Positions 35,020 to 44,021 of a stretch of DNA of 64,000 nucleotides are shown piece after piece. Under the pieces are notes generated by a model. The model was not told the DNA's origin, ran no database searches, and was given only the letters and a program-made list of their open reading frames with translations. This DNA comes from Anaeromyxobacter sp. (GTDB lineage: Bacteria > Myxococcota > Myxococcia > Myxococcales > Anaeromyxobacteraceae). Where the stretch lies: assembly GCA_016718565.1 (NCBI GenBank), contig JADKCZ010000003.1, forward strand, positions 124,001 through 188,000. Direction: 5' to 3'. The position numbers and the translations under genes were made by a program. How positions within the stretch are numbered: the stretch's first letter is position 1; each line of letters begins with the position of its first letter.

Positions 35020-36339
35020 ATGCGCCCCAGCCGCCTCGTCCCGCCGCTCTGTGCGGCCGTCCTGCTCGCCGGGTGCGGCGGCGCCACCACCTCCGTGCCG
35101 ACTGGTCCGACCGGTCCGACCGGTCCGACCGGTCCGACCGGTCCGACCGGCCCGACGGGCCCCACCGGCCCCGCCGCCCAGCTCCTCTGTGCCGGCACCG
35201 CCCCGGGCTTGCCGTCCCACCTCGCGGTGGGCTACGCCGCGGGGGATCCCGGCGACCCGCCGGCGTCCGCCGCCGGCGGCTTCGACCTGCGCTACCAGTA
35301 CCTGGCCGGCGTGCTGGCCCCGGACGCGGCCTGTCTGGCCCCGGGCCGCGCCAAGGCCGAGGGCTGTGGCACCGAGTGGTGGGGCACCTGGCAGTGGGAC
35401 CAGGAGCCGCCCGGCCAGTTCGTGACCGGCTTCGCGGCCGCCACCGGCGCCGCCGGGCTGCGCCCCATGGTCACCTACTACCTGCTCCTGCCGGCGGCCC
35501 AGCAGCGGCTCGGCATCGCGGAGGGCACCCAGGAGGTCACGGTGGCGGCGCGGGACCGGGCCTTCATGGCCGCCTACCTGGCCGACTTCCGCTTCTTCCT
35601 GCAGCGGCTCGGGAGCACCCCGGCCATCGTCCACGTCGAGCCGGACTTCTGGGGCTACGCCCAGCACGCCGCGCGGGCCGCCGGGGTGGACGCCCACGGG
35701 CTGCCGGCCGAGGTGCCGCTCGCCAACCCCACCGACTGCGCCGCCGCCGAGCCCTCCATCGCCGGGCTGGGGCGCTGCCTCGTCTCGATGGCCCGCACCT
35801 ACGCCCCCGGCGCGCTGGTCAGCCTGCACGGCTCGCCCTGGGCCAGCGGCTTCGACTGCGTCGGGAACGCCCGGGCCTCGCTCGACGTGGCGGCCGAGGC
35901 CCGCAAGACCGCCGACTTCCTCGTGGCGGCCGGGGGCGACTGCGCCGACCTGGTGGTGGTGGATCTCTCCGACCGCGACGCCGGGTGGTACCAGACGCAG
36001 GGGCGGGACAGCTGGCTCGACGCCGGCGACGCCGCGCTGCCCAGCTTCACCCAGGCCTTCACCTGGTCGCGGGCGCTGGCCGACCGGGCCGGCCGGCGGG
36101 TGCTCTGGTGGCAGCTGCCGGTGGGGAACATGGCGCTCGCCAACACCTGCGGCGCCTGGCAGGACAACAAGCTCGACTACTTCTTCGACCACCCGGACCG
36201 GGTGGCGGCCAGCGGCGCCGCCGGGATGGCCTTCGGCAGCGGGGCCACCTGCCAGACCTCACCCTCGAGCGACGGCGGCCACCTGTGGGCGCGCGCGGCG
36301 GCCCTGGCCGCGGCCGGGGGGCAGCCGCTCGGGCCCTGA
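35020..36339 (+). CDS. Lipoprotein with collagen-like TGP repeats and an uncharacterized enzyme-like domain
   Basis: 439 residues. Lipoprotein signal MRPSRLVPPLCAAVLLAGC, then seven to eight TGP tripeptides (encoded by a 9-bp CCGACCGGT repeat near 35100-35165), then a ~370-residue globular domain. That domain shows LAVGYAAGD, WGTWQWDQEPPGQF, IVHVEPDFWGYAQH, GALVSLHGSPWASG, LVVVDLSDRDAGWYQ and VLWWQLPVGN at intervals fitting a TIM-barrel hydrolase. The EPD segment faintly recalls glycosidases, but I do not recognise the family and assign no reaction. The upstream ATG at 34891 would lie in the palindrome and is rejected. Confidence 0.7.
   Translation: MRPSRLVPPLCAAVLLAGCGGATTSVPTGPTGPTGPTGPTGPTGPTGPTGPAAQLLCAGTAPGLPSHLAVGYAAGDPGDPPASAAGGFDLRYQYLAGVLAPDAACLAPGRAKAEGCGTEWWGTWQWDQEPPGQFVTGFAAATGAAGLRPMVTYYLLLPAAQQRLGIAEGTQEVTVAARDRAFMAAYLADFRFFLQRLGSTPAIVHVEPDFWGYAQHAARAAGVDAHGLPAEVPLANPTDCAAAEPSIAGLGRCLVSMARTYAPGALVSLHGSPWASGFDCVGNARASLDVAAEARKTADFLVAAGGDCADLVVVDLSDRDAGWYQTQGRDSWLDAGDAALPSFTQAFTWSRALADRAGRRVLWWQLPVGNMALANTCGAWQDNKLDYFFDHPDRVAASGAAGMAFGSGATCQTSPSSDGGHLWARAAALAAAGGQPLGP
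35098..35166 (+). repeat. 9-bp tandem repeat encoding collagen-like TGP
   Basis: Repeats of CCGACCGGT (several exact, then CCGACGGGC and CCCACCGGC variants) encode Thr-Gly-Pro triplets of the lipoprotein. Exact units next to drifted ones suggest recent slippage expansion. Confidence 0.85.
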
Positions 36340-36367
36340 GGGTGTCCGAGGCCGGCCCGCCCCCGCC

Positions 36368-37285
36368 TCACCCGCCCCCGCGCAGCAGCAGCGCCCCCGG
36401 CAGCACCCGGAAGCGGGCCGGCAGCCGGCCGGGCTGCTCGCCGTCGGCCTCCAGCAGGACGGGCCCCTCGTCGAGCGGCTCCACCTCCACGCTGCGGGCG
36501 GTGAGCGTGCGGGTGTTGGGCAGCGCCACGTGGCGCCCGTCGTAGATCTGCGGCTGCTTCACCACGAAGTCGAGCAGCCCCAGCCCGCTCCAGATGGTGA
36601 GGTCGAGCAGGCCGTCGTCGAGGCGGGCCCGCGGCGCCACCAGCATGCCGCCGCCGAAGTACCGCGCGTTGCAGACCGAGAAGGCGGTGATGGGGGTCTC
36701 GGTCCAGGGGCCGCCGTCGGCGCGCCAGCGGACCCGGCGGTCGCGCCAGCCGAGCAGCGCGCGGGCCGAGGCCAGCTGGAAGGTGAGCCGCCCGCCCAGC
36801 AGCTTGGAGGAGCGGTTGACCCGATCCGTCACCACCCCGCTGACGCCGCAGGAGGCCACGTTGACGAAGTGGCGCACCGCCGGCGCGCCATCGTGGCCGG
36901 TGAACTCCACCACCCCGAGGTCGATGACCCGCGGCGCCGCCTCCGCCAGGCTGCGCGCCGCGCCGTGCAGGTCGGCCGGGATGCCCAGCGAGCGGCGCAG
37001 GTCGCCGCCGGTGCCGCGCGGCAGGTAGCCGAACTCGCCGCGGTGGGACCCGAGCCGCAGCCCGTCGATGACCTCCGAGGCGGTGCCGTCGCCACCCACC
37101 GCCACCACCAGCGGCCGGCCCTCGAAGGCCGCCTGGCGCGCCAGCGCGGCGCCGTGGCCCACCGCGGTGGTGAAGCGGGCCTCGAACTGGCCCACCGCGG
37201 CGCGCACGGCGCGGGCGATGTCCTCGAAGCGGCGGCCGGTGCGGCCGGCGGCGCTGGCGGGGTTGACGATCAGGAGGGGCTGCAC
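36368..37285 (-). CDS. Diacylglycerol kinase-family lipid kinase
   Basis: 305 residues. The N terminus MQPLLIVNPASAAGRTGRR and the nucleotide loop VVAVGGDGTASEVIDGL are diagnostic of the DAGK/YegS/sphingosine-kinase catalytic domain; GYLPRGTGGDLRRSLGIP is the second family motif (normally GTGNDFAR). The C-terminal beta domain with DGLLDLTIW and LEADGEQPG is complete. It phosphorylates a membrane lipid with ATP; the lipid is unknown. It follows the 4Fe-4S gene by 6 bp. Confidence 0.88.
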   Translation of the reverse strand: MQPLLIVNPASAAGRTGRRFEDIARAVRAAVGQFEARFTTAVGHGAALARQAAFEGRPLVVAVGGDGTASEVIDGLRLGSHRGEFGYLPRGTGGDLRRSLGIPADLHGAARSLAEAAPRVIDLGVVEFTGHDGAPAVRHFVNVASCGVSGVVTDRVNRSSKLLGGRLTFQLASARALLGWRDRRVRWRADGGPWTETPITAFSVCNARYFGGGMLVAPRARLDDGLLDLTIWSGLGLLDFVVKQPQIYDGRHVALPNTRTLTARSVEVEPLDEGPVLLEADGEQPGRLPARFRVLPGALLLRGGG

Positions 37286-37291
37286 GGGAGC

Positions 37292-37726
37292 TCAGGCCAG
37301 GCTGGCCGGCCGCGGCGTCGCGTCGAGCCGCCGCCCCAGGTGGACCAGCACGCGGGCGATGGGCACCCCGGCCGGGCAGAGCCGCTCGCAGCCGCCGCAG
37401 CCCGCGCAGGCCAGCACCAGGTCGCGGCCGAGCGGCAGGTCGGCGGCCTGGCGCCCCACCAGGCGGAACACGGCGGGCAGCCCCAGCGCCCTGAGCTCGG
37501 GCGCCGCGTCGGGCAGGCGGCACCCGGCCTCGCACAGGCCGCAGCCGGTGCAGCGGGCCGCCAGCAGGGCCACCTCGCGGTCCTCCGGCCGGGTGGGGCC
37601 GAGGCCGTCGGGGCCGTAGGCGGCCAGGAACCGGGTGAGCCCCGTGCCGCGCTGCGCCAGCCGCTTGAGCGGCTGCACCACCAGGGCTCGCCAGGCGAGG
37701 AAGAGGAGCGCGCGGAGGCTGGGCAT
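37292..37726 (-). CDS. 4Fe-4S dicluster protein, HdrC/GlpC-like
   Basis: 144 residues with two complete clusters of cysteines: CTGCGLCEAGC near residue 60 and CAGCGGCERLCP near residue 108, each CxxCxxCxxxC. The spacing with a helical middle resembles the iron-sulfur half of HdrC/GlpC-type proteins without the CCG domains. It would pass electrons in a membrane-linked chain; the partner is unknown. The ATG at 37726 has GAGGA upstream; an ATG at 37738 is the alternative. Not evidently linked to glpAB 23 kb away. Confidence 0.75.
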   Translation of the reverse strand: MPSLRALLFLAWRALVVQPLKRLAQRGTGLTRFLAAYGPDGLGPTRPEDREVALLAARCTGCGLCEAGCRLPDAAPELRALGLPAVFRLVGRQAADLPLGRDLVLACAGCGGCERLCPAGVPIARVLVHLGRRLDATPRPASLA

Positions 37727-38003
37727 GGCTGTCCTCATCCTAAGGCGGAGCCCCGCGCGGCGCGAGGCGTCCCCTCGCCGGGGAGGCCTAGGGCGCGCCG
37801 TCAGCCGCTTGACGTTCGGACGGACCAGGGCCAGCCGGTGGCCGCGATTCCGCCAGGATGGCGCGCCGGCCGGGCGGGCCTGCCACTTGCACCGCTGGCC
37901 CCGGGCCTCCAGCACTCCAGCACTCCAGCACTCCAGCACTCCAGCACTCCAGCACTCCAGCACTCCAGCACTCCAGCCCACCAGCTCGAACCAGGAGACC
38001 ACT
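37727..38003. other. Divergent region containing a 9-bp tandem array
   Basis: 277 bp between the 4Fe-4S gene (-) and the first glycan gene (+). About 69 bp (37909-37977) are repeats of CCAGCACTC ending shortly before the ribosome site of the downstream gene. No clear promoter is visible. Confidence 0.6.
37909..37977. repeat. 9-bp tandem array CCAGCACTC (about 7.7 copies)
   Basis: Near-perfect head-to-tail copies with no drift, the mark of a recently expanded, slippage-prone array. It ends about 27 bp before the GTG of the downstream glycosyltransferase, so it lies in the 5' leader or promoter zone. The unit is a multiple of three, but the array is outside the chosen coding frame. Confidence 0.9.
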
Positions 38004-40496
38004 GTGCGTTCCTTCAAGGCGGGTGATGGGGCCAGCGCCGCGGCCTCACGGCCAGCCACCGCGGGTGGCGGCCCATCCAGCCCCTCGCCCCTGCCCCGCC
38101 CCCCCTTCCCGGCCGCGGCGCGCGCCCCGCGCGGCTCCGCGCTGCTGGCGAGCGTCGCCATCGACCCCGGCCACGACGGCACCTTCGAGCTGGCCGTCAC
38201 CTTCCAGGAGGGGCTGCACCGCTTCGGCGGCCGGGCGCGCTTCCCGTGCGCCGCGCCCCTGGGCGCGCCCTCGCTGCCGAACCCGGTCACCGGCGCCGCC
38301 GTGGCGGTCACGCCGGGCGATCTGCTCGACTTCCTCGCCAACGGCTACGACCAGCCGCGCGAGGCGGCCGCGGTGCTGGCCGGGGCCGCCGCCGGCGCCT
38401 CGCCCCGGGTGGCCTTCACGGTGCGCTCCTCCTCGGTGAAGGGGGGCGGCACCCTCACCCTCTTCCGCTGGGTCAACTGGCTGGCCGAGCTGGGCGTGGC
38501 GGTGGCCGTCTACTCCGACGACTACCCACCCGACTGGACCACGGTGAACGCCCGCTTCCACTGCCTGCCCGACCCGGCGGTCCGCTACGCCGCCATCGAG
38601 GAGCCGGTGGTGGTGGTCTACTCGGTGCTGGAGGTGCCGCTGGTGCTGCAGCACCTGCCGACCCGCGGCCGGCGCGTCGTGCACCTCTGCCAGGGGGCCG
38701 AGGACTTCCACTACGGCCCGCCCCCACCGGGCGGGCTGCTCTCGCCCAACGCGGCCTTCGATCTCCTCAACTCGCTCCCGGTGGAGCGGCTGGTGGTGTC
38801 GCCGCACCTCCTGGACTACTTCCAGCGCAAGTACGGGCAGCGGTCGCTGCTGGTCCCGAACGGCATCGACCTCGAGCTCTTCTCGCCCGGGCCGCGGCCG
38901 CCGCCCTCGGGCCGGCTGACGGTGCTCTGCGCCGGAAACCCGACCCACCCGCTCAAGGGCGTGGGCGTGGTCAAGGCGGCGCTGGCCCTGCTGGCGCGGC
39001 GCCGCCCGGACTGGCGGCTGCACCTGGTCAACGTCTGCGGCGAGCCGCTGCTCTCGCCCCCGGAGCCGGGCGGCCCCGGCTTCACCGGCGAGCTGCGCTG
39101 CCGGGTGAGCGGCCCGGAGATGCGCGACCTGTTCCGCGGCAGCGACGCCTACGTCAACGCCTCCTGGTACGAGGGGTTCGGGCTGCCGTCGCTGGAGGCC
39201 ATGGCCTGCGGCCTGCCGGTGGTGCAGTGCGACAACCCCGGCCTGGAGGGGATCGTGCAGGGCGGGCACGACTGCCTGGCCGCCGCGGTGGGCAGCGCCG
39301 AGGCGATCGCCGCCGCCCTGGAGCGGCTGCTCGGCGACGCGGCGCTGCGGGACCGGCTGACCCGGGCCGGCCTCGAGACCGCCGGGCGGTGGTCGCTCGA
39401 CCAGCAGCGCGACGCCCTGGTGGCCGCCTTCTCCACCCTCACCGGCGTGGACCTGGCCGCGCACGCCCGCCCGGCGCCGCCGCCCGGGGCGCCCCTCTTC
39501 TCGGTGCTGGTGCCGGTGGTGGGCCCGGCCCCGCACCTGGCGGCGGCGCTGGAGAGCCTCACGGGCCAGGGCGAGCCGCGCTGGGAGGCGCTGGTGGTGT
39601 ACGACGGCGCCGACGCGGGCGCGGCCGCGACGCTGGCCAGGCTGGCCGGGCAGGACCCCCGCCTTCGCGCCCTCCCCTGCCCGGGCGCCACCCTCTCGAC
39701 GGCCCTGGCCGTTGGCCTGGCCGAGGCCACGGCCCGCCGGATCTGCTGGCTCCCCCCCGACGAGCGCCTCCTGCCCGACAAGCTCGAGGTCCACCTGGTG
39801 GCCGAGCGGGCCGACCCGGCCGCCCGCTTCACCCACACCGGCCACCGGCGGCGCCACCCGTCCGGCGGGGCGGACCAGCCGGCCAGCCCGCCCGCGGCGC
39901 AGCTGGTGCCCCCGGGGCCCCTGCAGGTGCTGGAGCTGCTGCAGCAGGGCTACCTCGCCACCGCCAGCGTGGTGCTGGACCGCTGCGTGCTCGACGCCGT
40001 CGGCGGCTTCGGCGACGCGCCGCCCGGGCAGCTGGCCCACGCCCTCTGGCTGCGCCTCAGCCGGCGCTTCCGCTCGCGCTTCCTCGACCGCGACACCTGC
40101 GTGCGCCGGCCGCCCCAGGGCGCCGCCGCGGCCCGCCAGGCGGACGCGGAGGCGGGCCAGGCGGCCCGCGCCTTCCTGGAGGCGCACACCTTCCCGGACC
40201 TCTTCCCGCTGCTCGACCTCGACCACCCGGACCAGGCGGTCCACGCGGTGGCGGCCGCCCTGCGCGTGGCCACCGACCCCGGCGCGCTCCTGGCGCTCGC
40301 CGCGGGGCAGCCCCTGCTGCTCGACCGGGTGGCGGCCTGGCTCGGCGGGGCCCCCGCGCCGGCGCGGGCGGCCTGCCGGCAGGCCCTGCTGCAGCTGGGG
40401 CGGGGCGGCGGCCCCCCGGACCTGCGCGCGGCGGTGGCCAGGCTGCACGACGCGGCGGGCGGCCCCGCCGCGGCCGGGGCCCCGTCAAGCGCCTGA
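38004..40496 (+). CDS. Two-domain glycosyltransferase: GT4 + degenerate GT2
   Basis: 830 residues from a GTG with AGGAG upstream. After a ~45-residue low-complexity start comes a long GT-B part: VNWLAELGVAVAVYSDDYPPDW, LVPNGIDLELFSPG, and the GT4 donor-site motif EGFGLPSLEAMACGLPVV near 389. At about 490-690 a GT2-like domain follows (FSVLVPVVGPAPHLAAALESL), but its metal site reads LPPDERLLPDKL instead of a DxD motif, so it may not catalyse. The last ~140 residues (HTFPDLFPLLDLDHPDQAVHAV...) form a helical module shared with the next gene. Likely adds one sugar to a surface glycan. Confidence 0.82.
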   Translation: MRSFKAGDGASAAASRPATAGGGPSSPSPLPRPPFPAAARAPRGSALLASVAIDPGHDGTFELAVTFQEGLHRFGGRARFPCAAPLGAPSLPNPVTGAAVAVTPGDLLDFLANGYDQPREAAAVLAGAAAGASPRVAFTVRSSSVKGGGTLTLFRWVNWLAELGVAVAVYSDDYPPDWTTVNARFHCLPDPAVRYAAIEEPVVVVYSVLEVPLVLQHLPTRGRRVVHLCQGAEDFHYGPPPPGGLLSPNAAFDLLNSLPVERLVVSPHLLDYFQRKYGQRSLLVPNGIDLELFSPGPRPPPSGRLTVLCAGNPTHPLKGVGVVKAALALLARRRPDWRLHLVNVCGEPLLSPPEPGGPGFTGELRCRVSGPEMRDLFRGSDAYVNASWYEGFGLPSLEAMACGLPVVQCDNPGLEGIVQGGHDCLAAAVGSAEAIAAALERLLGDAALRDRLTRAGLETAGRWSLDQQRDALVAAFSTLTGVDLAAHARPAPPPGAPLFSVLVPVVGPAPHLAAALESLTGQGEPRWEALVVYDGADAGAAATLARLAGQDPRLRALPCPGATLSTALAVGLAEATARRICWLPPDERLLPDKLEVHLVAERADPAARFTHTGHRRRHPSGGADQPASPPAAQLVPPGPLQVLELLQQGYLATASVVLDRCVLDAVGGFGDAPPGQLAHALWLRLSRRFRSRFLDRDTCVRRPPQGAAAARQADAEAGQAARAFLEAHTFPDLFPLLDLDHPDQAVHAVAAALRVATDPGALLALAAGQPLLLDRVAAWLGGAPAPARAACRQALLQLGRGGGPPDLRAAVARLHDAAGGPAAAGAPSSA

Positions 40497-40621
40497 CGCC
40501 CCGTCCGGCGGGCAACCCACCGGATCCGCTCCGCCTTCTACCGGGCAGGGTTCCTGCAACCAGAGCTTCAGCGCGCCAGGGGGCCGTCGCGACTCCCCCC
40601 TGCCCGCCGCCCGAGGACTCG

Positions 40622-42496
40622 ATGCCGGACTCACCAGACCGCCGACCGCACGTCTCCATCGTCCTCGCGGTCCGCGACGGCTGGGAGCAGACCTTCCGCA
40701 CCCTGCTGGCGCTCGTCGAGGCCACCCGCGGCCTCTCCACCGAGACCATCGTGGTGGACGACGGCTCCAGCGACGAGACCGGCCTGGCCCTGCCGCGGCT
40801 GCCCGGCCTGCAGGCCGTCCGGGCCGACCAGCCGGTGGGGCTGGTGCGCGCCCGGAACCAGGGCGCGGCGCTGGCTCGCGGCCACCTGGTGGCCTTCCTC
40901 GGCAACGGCGCGGTCCCGACGGCCGGCTGGCTGGCGCCGCTGCTGGCCGCCTTCGAGCAGGATCCGCTGCTCGGCGCGGCGCAGCCGGCGGCCGGCCTGC
41001 GCTGCTCGGATGGCCTGGTGGTGCAGGCCGAGGTCTTCCGGCGCCTGGGCGGCTTCGACGTCGCCTTCCGCGACCGCCTGGCGGAGGTCGACCTGGGCTT
41101 CCGGCTGGCCGCCGCCCAGGCGCGGCTGGCGCAGGTGGCGGAGAGCCTGCTCGAGGTGACGGCCCCCTGGGGCGCCGGCCTGGCGCCCTGGCCGGCCGAC
41201 GAGGCGCTGCTGGCGGCGCGCTGGGGTGCCCGGCTGGCCGCCGCCACCCCGCCCGCGCCCACCCCGCCGGCCGCGGCCCCGGCCGCAGTCGCCGTCGCCG
41301 CCGCAGCTCCCCCGGCGCCCGGGCCGGCCCGCCCGCCGGTCACCGCCGGCGCGCCGCAGTTCTCGGTGCTGGTGCCCTGTTACAACCAGGCCCACTTCCT
41401 CACCGCCGCGCTCGACAGCCTGCTGGCCCAGACCTGCGGCGACTGGGAGGCGCTGGTGGTGGACGACGGCTCCACCGACGCCACCACCGAGGTGGCCCAC
41501 CGCTACGCCCGGCAGGACCCGCGCTTCCGGCCCTTCCGCAAGGCCAACGGCGGCGTGGCGTCGGCGCTCAACCGCGGGCTGGCCGAGGCCCGCGGCGAGT
41601 GGGTCTGCTGGCTCTCCGCCGACGACCTCTTCCTGCCCGACAAGCTCGAGGTGCACCGCGACGCCATCCGGCGCGACCCCGCGCTGCGCTTCATGCACAC
41701 CAACTTCGAGCTGCTCTGGCAGGAGACGGGGCGGCGCACCCCCTCGGGCATGGCGGTGGCCTCCTTCATCCCGCCGCCCGAGCAGCAGGTGCTGCGCTTC
41801 CTGCAGATCAACTACTTCAACGGCATCACCATCGCGCTCCGCCGCGACGTCTTCGCGGCGCTGGGGGGCTTCGACGAGGAGTTCCGGTACGGGCAGGACT
41901 ACGACGTCTGGCTGCGCGCCAGCGCCCTGGTGCGCTCCACCTTCCTGGACCGGGCCACCGCGGTGACCCGGCTCCACCCGGGGCAGGGCACCGCCCTGTT
42001 CACCGAGGCCGGCATCTACGACTCGGCCAGGGCCGCGGCCGCCTTCCTCAACCGCCACCCGCTGGCGGCGCTCTTCCCGGCGCTCGATCTCGACCGCCCG
42101 GACCACGCCCTGCACGCGGTGGTGGCGGCCCTGCGCGTGGCCCTCGACCCGGCCTCCTTCGTGGCGCGCTGCGGCTACGCCCCGGCGCTGCAGGACCGGC
42201 TGCTGGAGTGGGCGGCCCAGGCCCCGGCCCCGGCCCGGACCCTGGTGCAGCGCGAGCTCGGCCGCGCCCTGGCCGCCCCCGCCACCGAGCAGGTGGTGGC
42301 CGAGGCCCTGCGGCCGCTGGTGGCTTTGGCCCCCGGCGGCTTCACCTACCGGCCGCACGACCCGCTCGGCCTGCTACACCGGCAGGCGGCGCGGGTGGAG
42401 GCGCAGGGCAACGCCGGCGAGCTGGCTGCGCTGCGCCGCTACCTCAGGATGATCTCGGACACCCGGACCCGCGGCCTGGAGGCCAGCGCCCCATGA
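40622..42496 (+). CDS. Tandem GT2 glycosyltransferase
   Basis: 624 residues. The first GT2 domain (SIVLAVRDGWEQTFRTLLAL, VVDDGSSDET) has FLGNGAVPTAGW where the DxD metal site should be. After an Ala/Pro linker the second domain is intact (FSVLVPCYNQAHFLTAALDSL, VVDDGSTDAT, LSADDLFLPDKLEVH, GGFDEEFRYGQDYDVWLRA). A C-terminal helical region (HPLAALFPALDLDRPDHALHAV) is homologous to the end of the previous protein. The second domain is the probable catalyst for a surface glycan. The stop overlaps the next ATG (ATGA). Confidence 0.85.
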   Translation: MPDSPDRRPHVSIVLAVRDGWEQTFRTLLALVEATRGLSTETIVVDDGSSDETGLALPRLPGLQAVRADQPVGLVRARNQGAALARGHLVAFLGNGAVPTAGWLAPLLAAFEQDPLLGAAQPAAGLRCSDGLVVQAEVFRRLGGFDVAFRDRLAEVDLGFRLAAAQARLAQVAESLLEVTAPWGAGLAPWPADEALLAARWGARLAAATPPAPTPPAAAPAAVAVAAAAPPAPGPARPPVTAGAPQFSVLVPCYNQAHFLTAALDSLLAQTCGDWEALVVDDGSTDATTEVAHRYARQDPRFRPFRKANGGVASALNRGLAEARGEWVCWLSADDLFLPDKLEVHRDAIRRDPALRFMHTNFELLWQETGRRTPSGMAVASFIPPPEQQVLRFLQINYFNGITIALRRDVFAALGGFDEEFRYGQDYDVWLRASALVRSTFLDRATAVTRLHPGQGTALFTEAGIYDSARAAAAFLNRHPLAALFPALDLDRPDHALHAVVAALRVALDPASFVARCGYAPALQDRLLEWAAQAPAPARTLVQRELGRALAAPATEQVVAEALRPLVALAPGGFTYRPHDPLGLLHRQAARVEAQGNAGELAALRRYLRMISDTRTRGLEASAP

Positions 42497-43938
42497 GCAC
42501 CCTCGACCCGCTGCTCGACCGCCTCACCGCTGGCCAGCCCGCCGCCGCCGTGCCCGCGGCCCAGCGCGAGGCCTTCCTGCTGGAGCTGGACCCCGCAGAG
42601 GCCGCCTGGCGCCAGGTGGTGGCCGACTACCTGGCCACCTTCGCCGCCGACGAGCCGGTGGCGCTGGTGCTGGCGCCGCCTTCGGGCGCCCCGCTCGAGG
42701 ACCTGGCCGCGCAGGTCATGGCGCTGGTGGAGCGCTCCGGCCAGCCGACCTGCGCCGAGGTGATCCTCCTGGAGGGACCCCACGAGCTCCTGGAGACCCT
42801 GCGCGCCTTCGGGCGGGTCCACTGGGTCCCCGGGGTGGGGGCCCCCTCGGGCGGCCGCGAGGGGATCCGCTTCTCCCGCCTGGCCGAGGCGCGGCGCCGC
42901 TCCGCCACGGCCGCGGCGCCAGCCGCCGCACCCGCCCCCTCGCCGGCCGCGCCGGCGCCCGCAGCCCGACTGGCCCCGCCGCCCCAGCCGGCCGCCCCGC
43001 CGCCCGGCTTCATCGAGGTGCGCCGGCTCCCCGAGCTCATCCACCACATGGCCGTCACCGGCGAGGGCACCGACGCCTGCCTGGCCGCCGGCGCCCTGCC
43101 CATGCCGGTGCACTTCTACTCCCCCATCCCGGACATCCCGGACCTGGAGCGGCGCGGGGTCTTCAAGGCGCGCAGCGACCTGGCGGGCATCGACTTCCGC
43201 CCCGAGGCGCAGGTGGCCTACCTCGGCGAGCTGGGGCGGGCCCACGGCCACGAGTGCGACTGGCCCCTGGCCCCCACCGCCGATCCGCACCAGTTCCACC
43301 TGGAGAACGGCAGCTTCAGCTTCGGCTGCGCCGCCAGCCTGCACTGCGTCATCCGCCACCACCACCCGCGCCGCATCATCGAGGTGGGCTCGGGGCAGTC
43401 GTCCAAGGTCATCGCCGCCGCCCTGGCGCGCGAGGCCGCCGAGGGGCACCGGGCCGACTACACCGTCATCGACCCCTACCCCAGCGCCATGGTGGCCAGC
43501 CTGCCCGGGCTGACCCGGCTCATCGCCGAGCGGGTCGAGCTGACGGCGCTCGCGCCGTTCCTGGCGCTGCGCGACGGCGACCTCCTCTTCATCGACTCCA
43601 GCCACATGGTGAAGACCGGCAGCGACGTGAACTTCCTGTTCCTGGAGGTGCTGCCGCGCCTGGCCCCCGGGGTCATCGTGCACGTCCACGACATCGGGCT
43701 GCCCTTCGAGTACGCCAAGGTCTACTTCACCAACCCGAAGTTCCGGATGTTCTGGACCGAGGCCTACCTGCTGCAGGCCTTCCTCTCCTGCAACGACCGC
43801 TTCGAGGTGCTCATGGGGCTGGCCTGGCTGATGACCGACCAGCTGCCGGCCTTCCGCGCCGCCTTCCCGGCCTGGGACCCGGTCGCCAGCCCGTCCGGCA
43901 GCGGCAGCTTCTGGTTCCGGCGCAAGCCGCAGGCCTGA
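42493..43938 (+). CDS. Class-I SAM methyltransferase with N-terminal accessory module
   Basis: 481 residues. The N-terminal ~110 residues (LELDPAEAAWRQVVADYLATF, EPVALVLAPPSG, EVILLEGPHELLETLRAFGRVHWV) match the end of the GT4 protein at 56236. A Pro/Ala linker follows, then a methyltransferase domain with IIEVGSGQSSKVIAAAL near 296, YTVIDPYPS, LFIDSSHMVKTGSDV and VHDIGLPFEY, the Methyltransf_24 layout. It probably methylates a sugar of the glycan. Coupled to the preceding GT2 gene by a 4-bp overlap. Confidence 0.8.
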   Translation: MSTLDPLLDRLTAGQPAAAVPAAQREAFLLELDPAEAAWRQVVADYLATFAADEPVALVLAPPSGAPLEDLAAQVMALVERSGQPTCAEVILLEGPHELLETLRAFGRVHWVPGVGAPSGGREGIRFSRLAEARRRSATAAAPAAAPAPSPAAPAPAARLAPPPQPAAPPPGFIEVRRLPELIHHMAVTGEGTDACLAAGALPMPVHFYSPIPDIPDLERRGVFKARSDLAGIDFRPEAQVAYLGELGRAHGHECDWPLAPTADPHQFHLENGSFSFGCAASLHCVIRHHHPRRIIEVGSGQSSKVIAAALAREAAEGHRADYTVIDPYPSAMVASLPGLTRLIAERVELTALAPFLALRDGDLLFIDSSHMVKTGSDVNFLFLEVLPRLAPGVIVHVHDIGLPFEYAKVYFTNPKFRMFWTEAYLLQAFLSCNDRFEVLMGLAWLMTDQLPAFRAAFPAWDPVASPSGSGSFWFRRKPQA

Positions 43939-44021
43939 GCGGGGCCTCACCCCGGCGCCGGCGCGTCGGGCGCGGCAGGCCAGGCCCTCGCGCCTCGGGC
44001 GCCAGGCCCGGCCCGCGCCGC

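Noticed and set aside
37292..37726. GlpC partner for glpAB
   Set aside because: It lacks CCG domains and is 23 kb away beside a lipid kinase; the cysteine pattern alone is too general.
37909..37977. Possible CRISPR array
   Set aside because: Units are only 9 bp with no spacers and no cas genes; it is a simple tandem repeat.
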